A DNA stretch of 64,000 bases from an uncultured Verrucomicrobiota bacterium (GTDB lineage Bacteria > Verrucomicrobiota > Verrucomicrobiia > Opitutales > Opitutaceae): assembly GCA_903876795.1 (NCBI GenBank), contig CAIRBK010000075.1:1-64000 (forward strand). Direction: 5' to 3'. The translations under genes were made by a program, and so were the position numbers. The notes beneath the pieces are model-generated. The model worked only from the letters and a program-made list of their open reading frames with translations, had not been told where the DNA came from and did no database searches. Below are positions 1-7,914 of the stretch, piece by piece. Each line of letters opens with the position of its first letter. Within the stretch, counting starts at the first letter, position 1.

Positions 1-1
1 G

Positions 2-712
2 CCGAATCTGGTGATGGGGATGCATCGATTGCAGAGTGCGTTTTCGACGCGGTTTAACCGGTTCCGGTCGGAGCGCGGGCATTTGTTTCAGGGGCGCTAC
101 CAAGCATTGCCGGTGGAGGATGCGACCGCCCTCTCTGCGGTAGTGGATTACATTCACCTCAATCCGCTTCGGGCGGGGATCGTCGAGGTTGGGCAACTCA
201 CGGGTTTTCGATGGAGTAGCCTGCGGCGATTTGTCCGGGGTGATCGGCCGGAGGGTTTGACGGGTGACTTGGTGATGACGCGCTGGGGGCTGGCGGACGA
301 CAAGGCGGGTTGGACAACCTATTTGTCGCGGCTGCAGGAGCTGGCAACCGATGAAGCTGAGCAAGCCAAGCTGGGGTTTGGAGAAATGTGCAAGGGCTGG
401 GCCATCGGAACTGAGGGCTGGCGGCGGGCGGTGGCGAAGAGTTTGAACGAGCGCTCCTTGGTGGGCTTGGTGCAAGCGGAGGCGAGGGCGATGCGCGAGG
501 ACGGGTGGCATGCCGTGCTTGAGGACGGACTGCGAGAGACGACAAAAACACGGGCCGATCTCGGCGTGCTTAACCCCAGGCAGCGGGATGAGCCTTGGAG
601 ATTTCAGCTGGCTTTGAAATTACGGGAGTCGGGAGCGAGTCATGGTTGGATAGCCCAAGTTTTGGGTTACCCGAGCGCCAACAGCTTGAGGGTGAGATTG
701 AACAAGGCGTGA
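2..712 (+). CDS. REP-associated tyrosine transposase (RAYT, Y1_Tnp family), 5'-truncated by the window edge
   Basis: This is the C-terminal part of a single-strand HUH/Y1 transposase of the IS200-like RAYT group, which acts on short palindromic REP sequences. The reading frame is open to the first base of the window, and the residues before the first GTG (P-N-L) already fit the family, so the true start and the HUH histidines lie upstream. The visible part carries the family signature: FNRFRSERGHLFQGRY at about residues 18-33 and DYIHLNPLRAGIV some 20 residues later. The poorly conserved tail has a helix-turn-helix-like end (GWIAQVLGYPSANSLRVRL) typical of RAYTs. Downstream lies a short tandem duplication that may be the element's own end. 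Family assignment is from motif recognition. Confidence 0.88.
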   Translation, partial: PNLVMGMHRLQSAFSTRFNRFRSERGHLFQGRYQALPVEDATALSAVVDYIHLNPLRAGIVEVGQLTGFRWSSLRRFVRGDRPEGLTGDLVMTRWGLADDKAGWTTYLSRLQELATDEAEQAKLGFGEMCKGWAIGTEGWRRAVAKSLNERSLVGLVQAEARAMREDGWHAVLEDGLRETTKTRADLGVLNPRQRDEPWRFQLALKLRESGASHGWIAQVLGYPSANSLRVRLNKA

Positions 713-734
713 TTTAATTGCCAATTTACGGCCT

Positions 735-776
735 GACCCCTTTCGCGAAGGCTCGGACCCCTTTCGCGAAGGCTCG
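735..776. repeat. Exact 21-bp tandem duplication downstream of the RAYT gene
   Basis: Two identical, directly abutting 21-bp copies lie at 735-755 and 756-776, each containing the palindromic core TTCGCGAA. They follow an AATTGCCAATT near-palindrome right after the transposase stop. Their position suggests a REP-like end of the transposase element. The rest of 713-910 shows no gene. Confidence 0.8.
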
Positions 777-910
777 AAGTGATCCAGGCATAGGGAGCGC
801 CACAGGAGAGGAGCTGTGCGCAATGGCGAGGAGCCATCGGAATTCATCAATGGTGAACCACCCCAAATCCTTTTTAGGTCCAATTTGTTATACAAAAATC
901 CTCCCAAGAT

Positions 911-2659
911 TCAGGTCACTTTCCCGCTCCACAGCTTGTGATCAACGAGTCCCTTTTTGACCGCTTTTTCAATCGCATCAACCGCCGCGCCTCCGGCCGC
1001 ATCCCAAACCCGACGCTGAAGCCACGCCTTGAAGCCTCCGACCATCTGCCGGGTGCTTGCGTCCACCACATGATCCAGTCGCTTGGCGATGGCTTTTTTC
1101 AATTCGGCCAATCTCGCTTCATCATAAAAAGCAGGCCACCTGGGATCTTCCAGCGTCAACTTGGCGCTGCCGACCAAAGGAATGATGGGCATATACCATT
1201 TTCCGTCCTCCAAAAATGCGAACCCGCTTTTCTGCGCTTCCTCCGGAGTATTATAACCAAAACGCGGATTCACGACATGGGTGATATCCAGAGCATAGTG
1301 CTTCTCAAGAAACCGTTGGCAGTTGCGCCGCCCGAGCAGGAAATCATGCACTCGGAATTCACGCGCCAAAAAACCTCCAAAACCGCCCAAGCAACCGCAC
1401 GCTATCGCAAAGGGAGACAATAGGGTCTGCCCTTTGTCATTGGTCTTCTCGGGCGCGATCAAGTAGCGGCTGTAAACCTCGGGAAGCTGTGCCAGCAAAA
1501 GCTCTTCGGGTTTAAAACGCGCCTGTTGTTTGGCGGCGTTGAACATCTGCCCCGCAATACTCCACCACGGAGGCGGCTTGGGAGATGCGCTCCCTCCATC
1601 GGCAAAGGTATCCACAAAATCATCCGGCCCCCAGCCGACGAAGGGATCGATCAGCAGTGTGGTGCCTTTCACTTTATCGGATTGACGCGGGTTCCTCCCG
1701 CCCGGTCCCGCCAGATGACGGCGCACTTGCTCTAGGGGTTCATTGTCCACCACTCCGCCATCGATTGCCCAGTAGCCGTAGGGATGGTAGTGCAACCAGT
1801 CGTCCACCTTTGAAGGCCACGCCGGCTGAATGGCCTTGGGCTCATCTGTCACCGCAGTCGCGCCAGCGAGTGCCCCCGGCAAGGGCTCCGGAACATACCA
1901 GGTCTGCTGCTCCACCTGTTCACGGGGCTGAAAAAGACGACGCGGACGCAGACCGATGGGAAACGCCCCCGAGGCGACCGCAGCTTCGCGCATTCGCAGC
2001 CAATTGCCCTCGTCTCGCTTGGCATGGGCATCCAACGCGTAGCCATTCGCCAAAGGAGAGCCGAAGACAAATTTCACGGCATTCTGATGCCGCGACAAAT
2101 CATGGCCTTGAGGCGTTTGTGTGCCAGCCTCGAAGTCGATCCGGTAGGGCACGCCTCGCAGATTCGTCACCGAGAGATACAGAGCCAGATTATCGGCCAG
2201 ATAAGGCCGCGCTTTGGGCGCGGTATTGGCGCTGAAGGCATGGAGGGCGATCTCGTCGATAATGTTGCAATTCAGAAAAGAGGCCGCCGCCAGTTCGGTG
2301 GGGTCGTCGTTTTTAAGCAGGGCTGCGATGTCAATTTTGTTAACCCAACTTTCAAAAAGTGGATTGGCGCTGGTGGTTTCCCGGGCCGCAGAGGTCACGC
2401 GCGGACAGTCATGATTGTAGAGCGATGCAAGGATCGCGGCTGTCATGCCTCCGGCTGATGCCCCGGACACCGCGCTGATTTTAACTTGATGGCCGGGCAC
2501 CGTCTCGCCGCGCACTTTCGCAGCCTCCCACTCATCCATGGCCTCCAACAGAAAATCCATAACGCCGGCGGTATAGGCGCCGGCTGAAACAGCTCCGGCC
2601 ATGACAATGCCCAGATCAAAGGTATTGGGAGGGGGCGGTAGAGGGGTGCGATTAGGCAT
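911..2659 (-). CDS. Patatin-like phospholipase family protein
   Basis: A predicted lipid acyl hydrolase with a Ser-Asp catalytic dyad. The N-terminus has the glycine-rich oxyanion region (FDLGIVMAGAVSAGAYTAGV). The nucleophile elbow is GASAGG (G-x-S-x-G), about 50 residues later. The dyad aspartate is in AIDGGVVDNEPLE near the middle of the protein. At about 580 residues it is longer than single-domain patatins; the C-terminal third has no domain I recognise. An in-frame TTG exists 45 bases upstream, but the ATG at 2659 gives the sensible patatin N-terminus and was chosen. No signal peptide is seen, so it is probably cytoplasmic or secreted by a non-Sec route. Its base composition looks less GC-rich than that of neighbouring housekeeping genes, and it stands alone between repeats, which fits an acquired gene. 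Confidence 0.82.
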   Translation of the reverse strand: MPNRTPLPPPPNTFDLGIVMAGAVSAGAYTAGVMDFLLEAMDEWEAAKVRGETVPGHQVKISAVSGASAGGMTAAILASLYNHDCPRVTSAARETTSANPLFESWVNKIDIAALLKNDDPTELAAASFLNCNIIDEIALHAFSANTAPKARPYLADNLALYLSVTNLRGVPYRIDFEAGTQTPQGHDLSRHQNAVKFVFGSPLANGYALDAHAKRDEGNWLRMREAAVASGAFPIGLRPRRLFQPREQVEQQTWYVPEPLPGALAGATAVTDEPKAIQPAWPSKVDDWLHYHPYGYWAIDGGVVDNEPLEQVRRHLAGPGGRNPRQSDKVKGTTLLIDPFVGWGPDDFVDTFADGGSASPKPPPWWSIAGQMFNAAKQQARFKPEELLLAQLPEVYSRYLIAPEKTNDKGQTLLSPFAIACGCLGGFGGFLAREFRVHDFLLGRRNCQRFLEKHYALDITHVVNPRFGYNTPEEAQKSGFAFLEDGKWYMPIIPLVGSAKLTLEDPRWPAFYDEARLAELKKAIAKRLDHVVDASTRQMVGGFKAWLQRRVWDAAGGAAVDAIEKAVKKGLVDHKLWSGKVT

Positions 2660-2751
2660 AGAGATGAAAACAGAACAGCGGCTATAAGCAGTTAATCTAC
2701 ACAAGCACCAACCGTGCCCGCCGTTAGTCGGTTCTGAAAAACGCCCCGTCG

Positions 2752-2924
2752 GGGTCCGTTTCTGAAAGAACTCAGGTCATCGAACTCTGCGAGTGAGAGG
2801 AGAAGCCTGCGGGACCGTCGTTGCCCGCGACGGCACGAACCGCCGGGTCACCTCTGTCTCGGTCGACTTGGAGGAGCCCGCTTCTGCTCTCACGCCGACC
2901 CGTTTAATTTCCGAAACACACCCC
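2752..2924 (-). repeat. Dispersed TIR-type repeat, family 1, copy A
   Basis: About 170 bp, homologous over its whole length to 5988-6155 and 32171-32342. The ends are imperfect inverted repeats built on GGGTGTGTTTCNGAAA. Read on the minus strand it encodes the same peptide pattern as the other copies (SEI-K/N-RVGV, then VPSRA, then LT-x-RVR) and has one stop codon near its end. Here it is intergenic. Confidence 0.85.
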
Positions 2925-3275
2925 GCCGAAGACGTGACGAAAAGAAAACGGCTACAATCCCGTTTGATCTGCTCCAAACCGGTGCAGGTGGCTTCTCCTT
3001 AGGTCGAGGGTCCGCGAGGCGGTGCCGAACCATCGCCTGCAAGCAGGCTCCTGCCTGGAGACGTGGCGGCGATCACCATGTGTGGCAACGCCCGTCCCCG
3101 GGCGTTAGGGTTGAGCGAGAGCGTCCGGGGACGGACGCTGCTTCACGGGGTTGATTCAGAAACACGCCTTGGGGTGATCGGTTTGTGCGCCCTTTGCCCT
3201 CGTGACCACCCCGTGTCATCTTTTTCTGAACAACTTGGAAGGCACTTGGCCAAAAGCTGAGGTGTTTTTCTGGAT
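2925..3275. other. Gene-free spacer with two short GC hairpins and a possible repeat relic
   Basis: No convincing gene is present. Two short stem-loops lie 14 bases apart: 3087-3106 (8-bp stem, TCCC loop) and 3121-3138 (7-bp stem, GGGA loop). Their cores are inverted relative to each other, like the paired REPs of a BIME. Bases 3150-3168 resemble the right end of repeat family 1 and could be a decayed fragment. Confidence 0.5.
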
Positions 3276-4898
3276 TTATGCTTTCACATGAGCGGCGTGT
3301 CCCGCCAGCAACGACTCTTCGTGGTCGAGCAGATGCTGGAGCGGGCGGTGAGCTTCGTCCGTGATGATGTTTTTACGCCACAACTCATCAATGGCGACAC
3401 GTTCGGCCCGGAGTGCTTGCAGGCGGTGCCGAAGTCCGGTCGTGAGACGCCGTTTCGCGCTGGCTTTGACTTCGCCCTCGGTGGTCAGTTCGAGGAGCCG
3501 GTGTTCGTATTCCGCCACGACCAGAGCATGAGCAGCACGCTCTTCGTCGGTGTCGGCGGGCGAGCTCGCTGCCTCCCTCAGGTATCGGAGGGCACTTTCG
3601 ACTGCGGCGGTGCGGGCGAGTAGGTTCTCTCGTGCAAAAGTGTCGTCCGCCCTCAGCCCTAGTTTGCAGATCAAGGGTTCCAACGTGGTGCCTTGCAACA
3701 GCAGGGTCGAAACGATGACGCCAAACGCCAGTAATATCACGGTATCGCGCCCGGGGAAATCACTGCCATCCTCGAGGGTGAGGGGGATCGAGAGTGCCGC
3801 CGCGAGCGTGATGCTCCCGCGCATACCTGCCCAGCCCGATACGAGGACTCCTTTCCAGCTTGGCGGGGTTTCGGAGCTGCGGATCTTTTTTGAAAGGACG
3901 AACGGTAAATAGGCTCCGGGAAAAACCCAGACGAGCCGGGCTAGTATCGCCGCAAAGGTGACGGCACCTACAACGAGGAGCAGGAAGCCGGGTGAATAAC
4001 GGTCGTTGAGGCTCCCGAGGATAGCCGGGAATTGCAGACCTAGAATGATGAAGGCCAGCCCGTTCAGCCAAAAGAGAATGAAGGACCACACCGCCCATGC
4101 GCTGCGCCGGGTCTCGACCTCCATGCGGAGCGGGTCCCGCCAGCCCGAGTAGAGACCTGCGGCGACCACCGCGAGGATGCTCGACACCCCGCTGGCCTCG
4201 GCCGCGAGGTATACCGCGAAAGGTGTCAGCAACGAGAGGGTTACCTCGAACTGCGAGTCTGCGTTCTGGGTGGATAGGAGGAAGTCCCGCAGCTTTCCAA
4301 TCGCGTAGGCGAGCAAGAGTCCCAATCCGACGCCACCTGCGGCAAGGATGACAAAATCCAAGGCCGCCGCCTTCAGGGAGAACGAACCTGCGATCACCGC
4401 CGCCAGCGCGACTTTAAAGGCGACCAGCCCCGTGGCGTCGTTCATCAGGCTCTCTCCATTGAGAACTGCGGTCAGGCGGGCAGGGACTTTGAGCCGGTGG
4501 GTGATCGCACCCACAGCCACGGCATCGGTTGGAGACACCACCGCACCGAGCGCGAAGGCCATTGCCAGCGGCAGATCAGGCATCAGCAGATGCGCTGTCA
4601 GCCCTACCGCCAGGGTGGTGAAGATAACCAATCCCACCGAGAGAAGCAGGATGGGGCGTTTCGACTCCATGAAGTCGCGCAACGGCATCAACCAGCCATC
4701 GGCGAAGAGCAGGGGAGGCACGAAGCAGAGAAAAAAGAAGCCCGGATCCAGTTCGATGCGTGGAAAGCCCGGCCAGAAAGTGACGGCGATCGAGCCCAGC
4801 AGGTAAGTGATCGGCATCGGCCAGGGCAGCCGCCGACCGAGCACCTGCAAGACGGTCAGAAGAAAGAGTAAAACAAGCGCGTGGTGAAAGGAGGCCAT
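3276..4898 (-). CDS. Cation/proton antiporter, CPA1 family (Na+/H+ exchanger)
   Basis: An inner-membrane antiporter predicted to exchange Na+ (or K+) for protons, giving pH and salt tolerance. About 540 residues. The first ~400 form 10-12 hydrophobic helices. The family's ion-binding motifs are present: SPTDAVAVGAI in the first half and NGESLMNDATGLV shortly after, whose Asn-Asp pair corresponds to the CPA1 ND motif. GWAGMRGSITLAAAL in the second half is the conserved arginine helix. The last ~120 residues are a soluble, charged helical tail with many Glu and Arg, as in bacterial NhaP/YjcE-type proteins, and probably regulatory. The start is the only ATG giving a complete first membrane helix. 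Substrate ion cannot be decided from sequence. Confidence 0.9.
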   Translation of the reverse strand: MASFHHALVLLFLLTVLQVLGRRLPWPMPITYLLGSIAVTFWPGFPRIELDPGFFFLCFVPPLLFADGWLMPLRDFMESKRPILLLSVGLVIFTTLAVGLTAHLLMPDLPLAMAFALGAVVSPTDAVAVGAITHRLKVPARLTAVLNGESLMNDATGLVAFKVALAAVIAGSFSLKAAALDFVILAAGGVGLGLLLAYAIGKLRDFLLSTQNADSQFEVTLSLLTPFAVYLAAEASGVSSILAVVAAGLYSGWRDPLRMEVETRRSAWAVWSFILFWLNGLAFIILGLQFPAILGSLNDRYSPGFLLLVVGAVTFAAILARLVWVFPGAYLPFVLSKKIRSSETPPSWKGVLVSGWAGMRGSITLAAALSIPLTLEDGSDFPGRDTVILLAFGVIVSTLLLQGTTLEPLICKLGLRADDTFARENLLARTAAVESALRYLREAASSPADTDEERAAHALVVAEYEHRLLELTTEGEVKASAKRRLTTGLRHRLQALRAERVAIDELWRKNIITDEAHRPLQHLLDHEESLLAGHAAHVKA

Positions 4899-4940
4899 GA
4901 GTTAAAAGCGACAAGCCGAAGAGGGCAGGTCGTTGCTTAC

Positions 4941-4990
4941 ATACACTTTCCCGCTCGCAAGGAGCGCAAGCCTGATGCCGGATTGGCGAC
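4941..4990. repeat. Short dispersed repeat, family 3, copy 1
   Basis: About 50 bp, closely matching 6260-6308. The shared core is CGCAAGCCTGATGCCGGA, preceded by a TTTCCCG-(C/T)-TCGC block. It contains a small internal inversion (CGCTC/GAGCG). It is intergenic, just upstream of the antiporter gene. Confidence 0.75.
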
Positions 4991-5088
4991 GTTCGTTCCG
5001 GTAATGCGACAAACGCGTGAACTTCGCCGATGGGGCACTGCATCCCTTGACTCTGCCTTGGCGTGAAACCCAGCGTGAGAGCGCCTTC

Positions 5089-5997
5089 ATGCCGCTCATG
5101 TCCACCACCAGCTCCACTCTCACGCACGGCGAATACACGCGCAGCAGCTGGCGCCGCGGTTTATCACTCTACCTCGAACATCCCTTCATCCATGCCGGCC
5201 GCTGGTTAAGCTACATGAGCCGTCGTGCCTGGCCGGGCCGCGTGCTCCGCTTCACCGACGGCAAGGGCAATCGCTATGTATCCATGAAGAACAACTTCAC
5301 GTCCTTCGCCGTCGCCATACTCGGCGAACGCGACCCGGATGTGATGCGTTTCCTTCAACGCTGGATCCGGCCCGGTTTCGTCGCCTGCGACATCGGCGCC
5401 AACATCGGCACCTATACGGTCCCCCTCGCCCGCCTGGTCGGTCGCCACGGTCACGTGCTCGCCTTTGAACCCAACCGCCCCACCTGCGCCTGCCTGCGGC
5501 AAAACATCCGTCAAAACCATCTCACCAACGTGACCGTGGTTCGCGCCGCAGCAGGCCCCGAGGTGGGCGTTGCCGGCCTCATCGTTCCCGCGGATAACTT
5601 CGGCGAAGTTCATCTCGCCCCGCCCGGTGGAGCCGTGGATGCCCGCGTCGCTGTTACCACTGTGGATACCGAGGTCGCCCGACTGGGGCTCACCCGGGTC
5701 GATTTCATCAAAATAGACGTTGAAGGCTTTGAGCTCGCGGCCCTGCGCGGCGCTACCCGCACGCTCGCCCGCCAAACCAATCTCGTCATCCAAACGGAAA
5801 TCGTCCCCGCCCACTCCGCCCGGTATGGCTTCGAAATTGAGGACATGGTCACCTTCTTTGCCAGCCACGGTTACCACCCCTTTTCCTGTGATGCGGCTGG
5901 CCGCATGACCCCGGTTGATCCCGCTGCGGCCCAATCCGAAGCCGACTGGTTCTGGGCCCGCTCCGAAGAGGTCTTCACGCCTCGGGAGGGTTTCTGA
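5089..5997 (+). CDS. FkbM family SAM-dependent methyltransferase
   Basis: A predicted class I methyltransferase of the FkbM group, which typically O-methylates sugars or other small molecules. The SAM-binding motif I is ACDIGANIGTYTVPLA, with the acidic motif II residue in LAFEPNRP. The later VDFIKIDVEGFELAALRGA is the diagnostic FkbM motif. About 300 residues, as usual. Two starts are close together (ATG at 5089 and 5098); an upstream GTG at 5017 would add a non-homologous leader. There is no signal peptide and no neighbouring glycan cluster, so the substrate is unknown. The final codon and stop (TTC-TGA) lie inside a copy of dispersed repeat family 1, so the C-terminus was probably reset by that insertion. 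Confidence 0.85.
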   Translation: MPLMSTTSSTLTHGEYTRSSWRRGLSLYLEHPFIHAGRWLSYMSRRAWPGRVLRFTDGKGNRYVSMKNNFTSFAVAILGERDPDVMRFLQRWIRPGFVACDIGANIGTYTVPLARLVGRHGHVLAFEPNRPTCACLRQNIRQNHLTNVTVVRAAAGPEVGVAGLIVPADNFGEVHLAPPGGAVDARVAVTTVDTEVARLGLTRVDFIKIDVEGFELAALRGATRTLARQTNLVIQTEIVPAHSARYGFEIEDMVTFFASHGYHPFSCDAAGRMTPVDPAAAQSEADWFWARSEEVFTPREGF

Positions 5998-6155
5998 AAC
6001 AACTCAGGCCGTCGAACTCTGCGAGTGAGAGGATGCGCCGGCTGGGCCGGCTTTGCCCTCGACGGCACGACCCGCCGGAGCGCCTCCGTCTCGGCCGTCT
6101 TGGCCGAGCTCGCTTCTCCTCTCACGCCGACCCGATTGATTTCCGAAACACCCCC
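5988..6155 (-). repeat. Dispersed TIR-type repeat, family 1, copy B (overlaps the 3' end of the FkbM gene)
   Basis: About 168 bp, homologous end to end with copies A and C. On the minus strand it is open throughout and translates to the same peptide pattern (SEINRVGV, then VPSRA, LTRRVRR, ELFQ). Its left end supplies the TGA stop of the plus-strand methyltransferase gene. The terminal inverted repeats are GGGTTTCTGAAACAAC and, from the other side, GGGTGTTTCGGAAATCAA. Confidence 0.88.
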
Positions 6156-6259
6156 GGACGCCTCTGCAGACTGAATTTGTTCAAGCCCGACTTCCGGCAG
6201 GCTCCATCACGAAGGCCAGCGTTTTTGCACGTCAGAAAAAGGAGGCGGGGCATTCGTGG

Positions 6260-6308
6260 ATGCATTTTCCCGTTCGCGAGGGCCGCAAGCCTGATGCCGG
6301 AGTGACGG
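6260..6308. repeat. Short dispersed repeat, family 3, copy 2
   Basis: Matches 4941-4990 with few differences, including the core CGCAAGCCTGATGCCGGA. It lies between repeat copy B and the 3' end of argC. The rest of 6156-6362 shows no gene. Confidence 0.75.
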
Positions 6309-6362
6309 CTTTCGGGTTTTGGTGGGTTTCCTAGTTTTCCCCGGCCAGCAAGCCGCCGGGCG

Positions 6363-7313
6363 TCACCCCGCAAGTCCCGCACCTTCGTCGAAGCCGAGGT
6401 GCAGGTTCATGCACTGGATGGCCGCGCCCGACGCGCCTTTGCCCAGATTGTCGAGGCGGGCCACCACCACCGCCTGGTCGGCGTGACCGAAGACCGCCAG
6501 ATCGCAGCGATTGGTGTCGTTGCACGCCTGCACATCAAGGAAACCGCCGTCCAGCACGCCTTCGTCGCCGAAGGGCAGCACGCGGATGAATTTCTCGCCG
6601 GCATACGTCTCCACCAGGGCGTGGTGCAGCGCCTGGGGCGACGGCGAAACGGGCAACTGGCGCAGAGGCAACGGCACGGTCACCGCGAGGCCTTTGTAGA
6701 AGCTCGCCACGACCGGCGTGAAAATCGGCGACTCCTTGAGCCCGGTGTGGACGCGCATCTCGGGCAGGTGCTTGTGCATGAGGCCGAGCGCGTAGGGCCG
6801 CGGACTTCTCAGCCTGTCCGGCAGGGGGGATTGCTCGTAGTCGGCGATCATTTTTTTACCGCCGCCGCTGTAGCCGGTGATGGAAAAACACGAGAGCGGG
6901 AAATCCGCCGGGATGAGCCCGCGCTGGACCAGCGGGCGCATCGCCAGGGCAAACGCGGTCGCATGGCAGCCGGGATTGGCGATGCGTTTGCTCGTGCGGA
7001 TGGCCGCCCGGTAGTCGGCACCAAGCTCGGGCACGCCATAAACCCATGCCGGATCGACCCGGTGGGCGGTGGAGGCGTCGATCACGCACGTGCGCGGATT
7101 GGTCACGAGCGCGGCGGATTCCTTGGAGGCGGCGTCGGGCAGGCAGAGAAAGGCCACGTCGGCGGCGTTCAGGCAGGCGGCGCGGGCGGCCGGGTCCTTG
7201 CGCCGGGCGGCGTCGATCTCGATCAACTCCAACTCGGGTCGCAGGGCGAGTCGTTCGTGGATCTGCAGGCCCGTGGTGCCCTCCTGGCCGTCGACAAAGA
7301 TCTTGGTTTTCAT
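6363..7313 (-). CDS. argC: N-acetyl-gamma-glutamyl-phosphate reductase (ArgC, short type 2 form)
   Basis: Third step of arginine biosynthesis: NADPH-dependent reduction of N-acetylglutamyl-phosphate to the semialdehyde, in the cytoplasm. The N-terminus carries the dinucleotide-binding region ([18 protein letters not shown]). The catalytic cysteine is in [19 protein letters not shown], a canonical ArgC/ASADH active-site motif. At 316 residues and starting straight into [14 protein letters not shown] it is the type 2 ArgC rather than the ~345-residue type 1. Its start is 6 bases downstream of the purN stop, so the two are probably co-transcribed after grpE-dnaJ. No other arginine genes are in the window. 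Confidence 0.95.
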   Translation of the reverse strand: MKTKIFVDGQEGTTGLQIHERLALRPELELIEIDAARRKDPAARAACLNAADVAFLCLPDAASKESAALVTNPRTCVIDASTAHRVDPAWVYGVPELGADYRAAIRTSKRIANPGCHATAFALAMRPLVQRGLIPADFPLSCFSITGYSGGGKKMIADYEQSPLPDRLRSPRPYALGLMHKHLPEMRVHTGLKESPIFTPVVASFYKGLAVTVPLPLRQLPVSPSPQALHHALVETYAGEKFIRVLPFGDEGVLDGGFLDVQACNDTNRCDLAVFGHADQAVVVARLDNLGKGASGAAIQCMNLHLGFDEGAGLAG

Positions 7314-7319
7314 GTGAAC

Positions 7320-7898
7320 TTAGGACTGGGGGTTGCTCAAACGTGCAATGACCGCAGGAAGCAAAGCGTGTTCGGCGGCGTGGATGTTTTCCGTAAACGA
7401 TTCCAGCGTGTCCGCAGGCTCGATGCGCACCGCCGCCTGGTCGATGATCGGGCCGCCGTCCACCTCGGCGGTGACGTGATGCACCGTGCAACCGGCGATC
7501 TTGACGCCGCGGCGCCAGGCCTGGCCGATGCCGTCGAGGCCGGGGAAACTCGGCAGCAGGCTGGGGTGGAGGTTGATGATCCTGCCCGCGAAGGCCTGCA
7601 AAAAGCCCGGCTTGATGACGCGCATGAAGCCGGCGAGCACCACCAAGTCGGGCCGGCAGGCGTTGATGGCGGCGATGTAGCGGGCCTCGCCTTCGCCCTC
7701 GAGCTTGGTCTTGAAGGGGGCGGCGTCGAGGAACGCGGCGGGCACGTCGAAACGCGGACCGAGCGCGAGGATGCCCGCTCCGGCCTTGTCGGAGAATATC
7801 TGCACGACTTCGGCGCTGCCGAGCCGGCCGGCTTGTTTTGCGAGCAGGATGGCCTCGGCGTTGGAGCCGCGACCGGAACCGAGGATGACGACGCGCAT
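7320..7898 (-). CDS. purN: Phosphoribosylglycinamide formyltransferase (GAR transformylase)
   Basis: Transfers a formyl group from 10-formyl-THF to glycinamide ribonucleotide in purine synthesis. The phosphate-binding N-terminus ILGSGRGSNAEAI is clear. The catalytic block NLHPSLLPSFPG contains the essential His and is preceded by the Asn of IINLHP. GCTVHHVTAEVDGGPII carries the conserved His and the catalytic Asp. At 192 residues it is the normal single-domain length. It lies between dnaJ and argC in a tight minus-strand run. The residue after the catalytic Asp is Gly where many homologues have Thr, which is within family variation. Confidence 0.95.
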   Translation of the reverse strand: MRVVILGSGRGSNAEAILLAKQAGRLGSAEVVQIFSDKAGAGILALGPRFDVPAAFLDAAPFKTKLEGEGEARYIAAINACRPDLVVLAGFMRVIKPGFLQAFAGRIINLHPSLLPSFPGLDGIGQAWRRGVKIAGCTVHHVTAEVDGGPIIDQAAVRIEPADTLESFTENIHAAEHALLPAVIARLSNPQS

Positions 7899-7914
7899 GT
7901 TGGTTGGCCCGCGC

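Noticed and set aside
718-960. Small ORF downstream of the transposase
   Set aside because: It starts in the repeat region, overlaps the patatin gene end and has no family-like composition.
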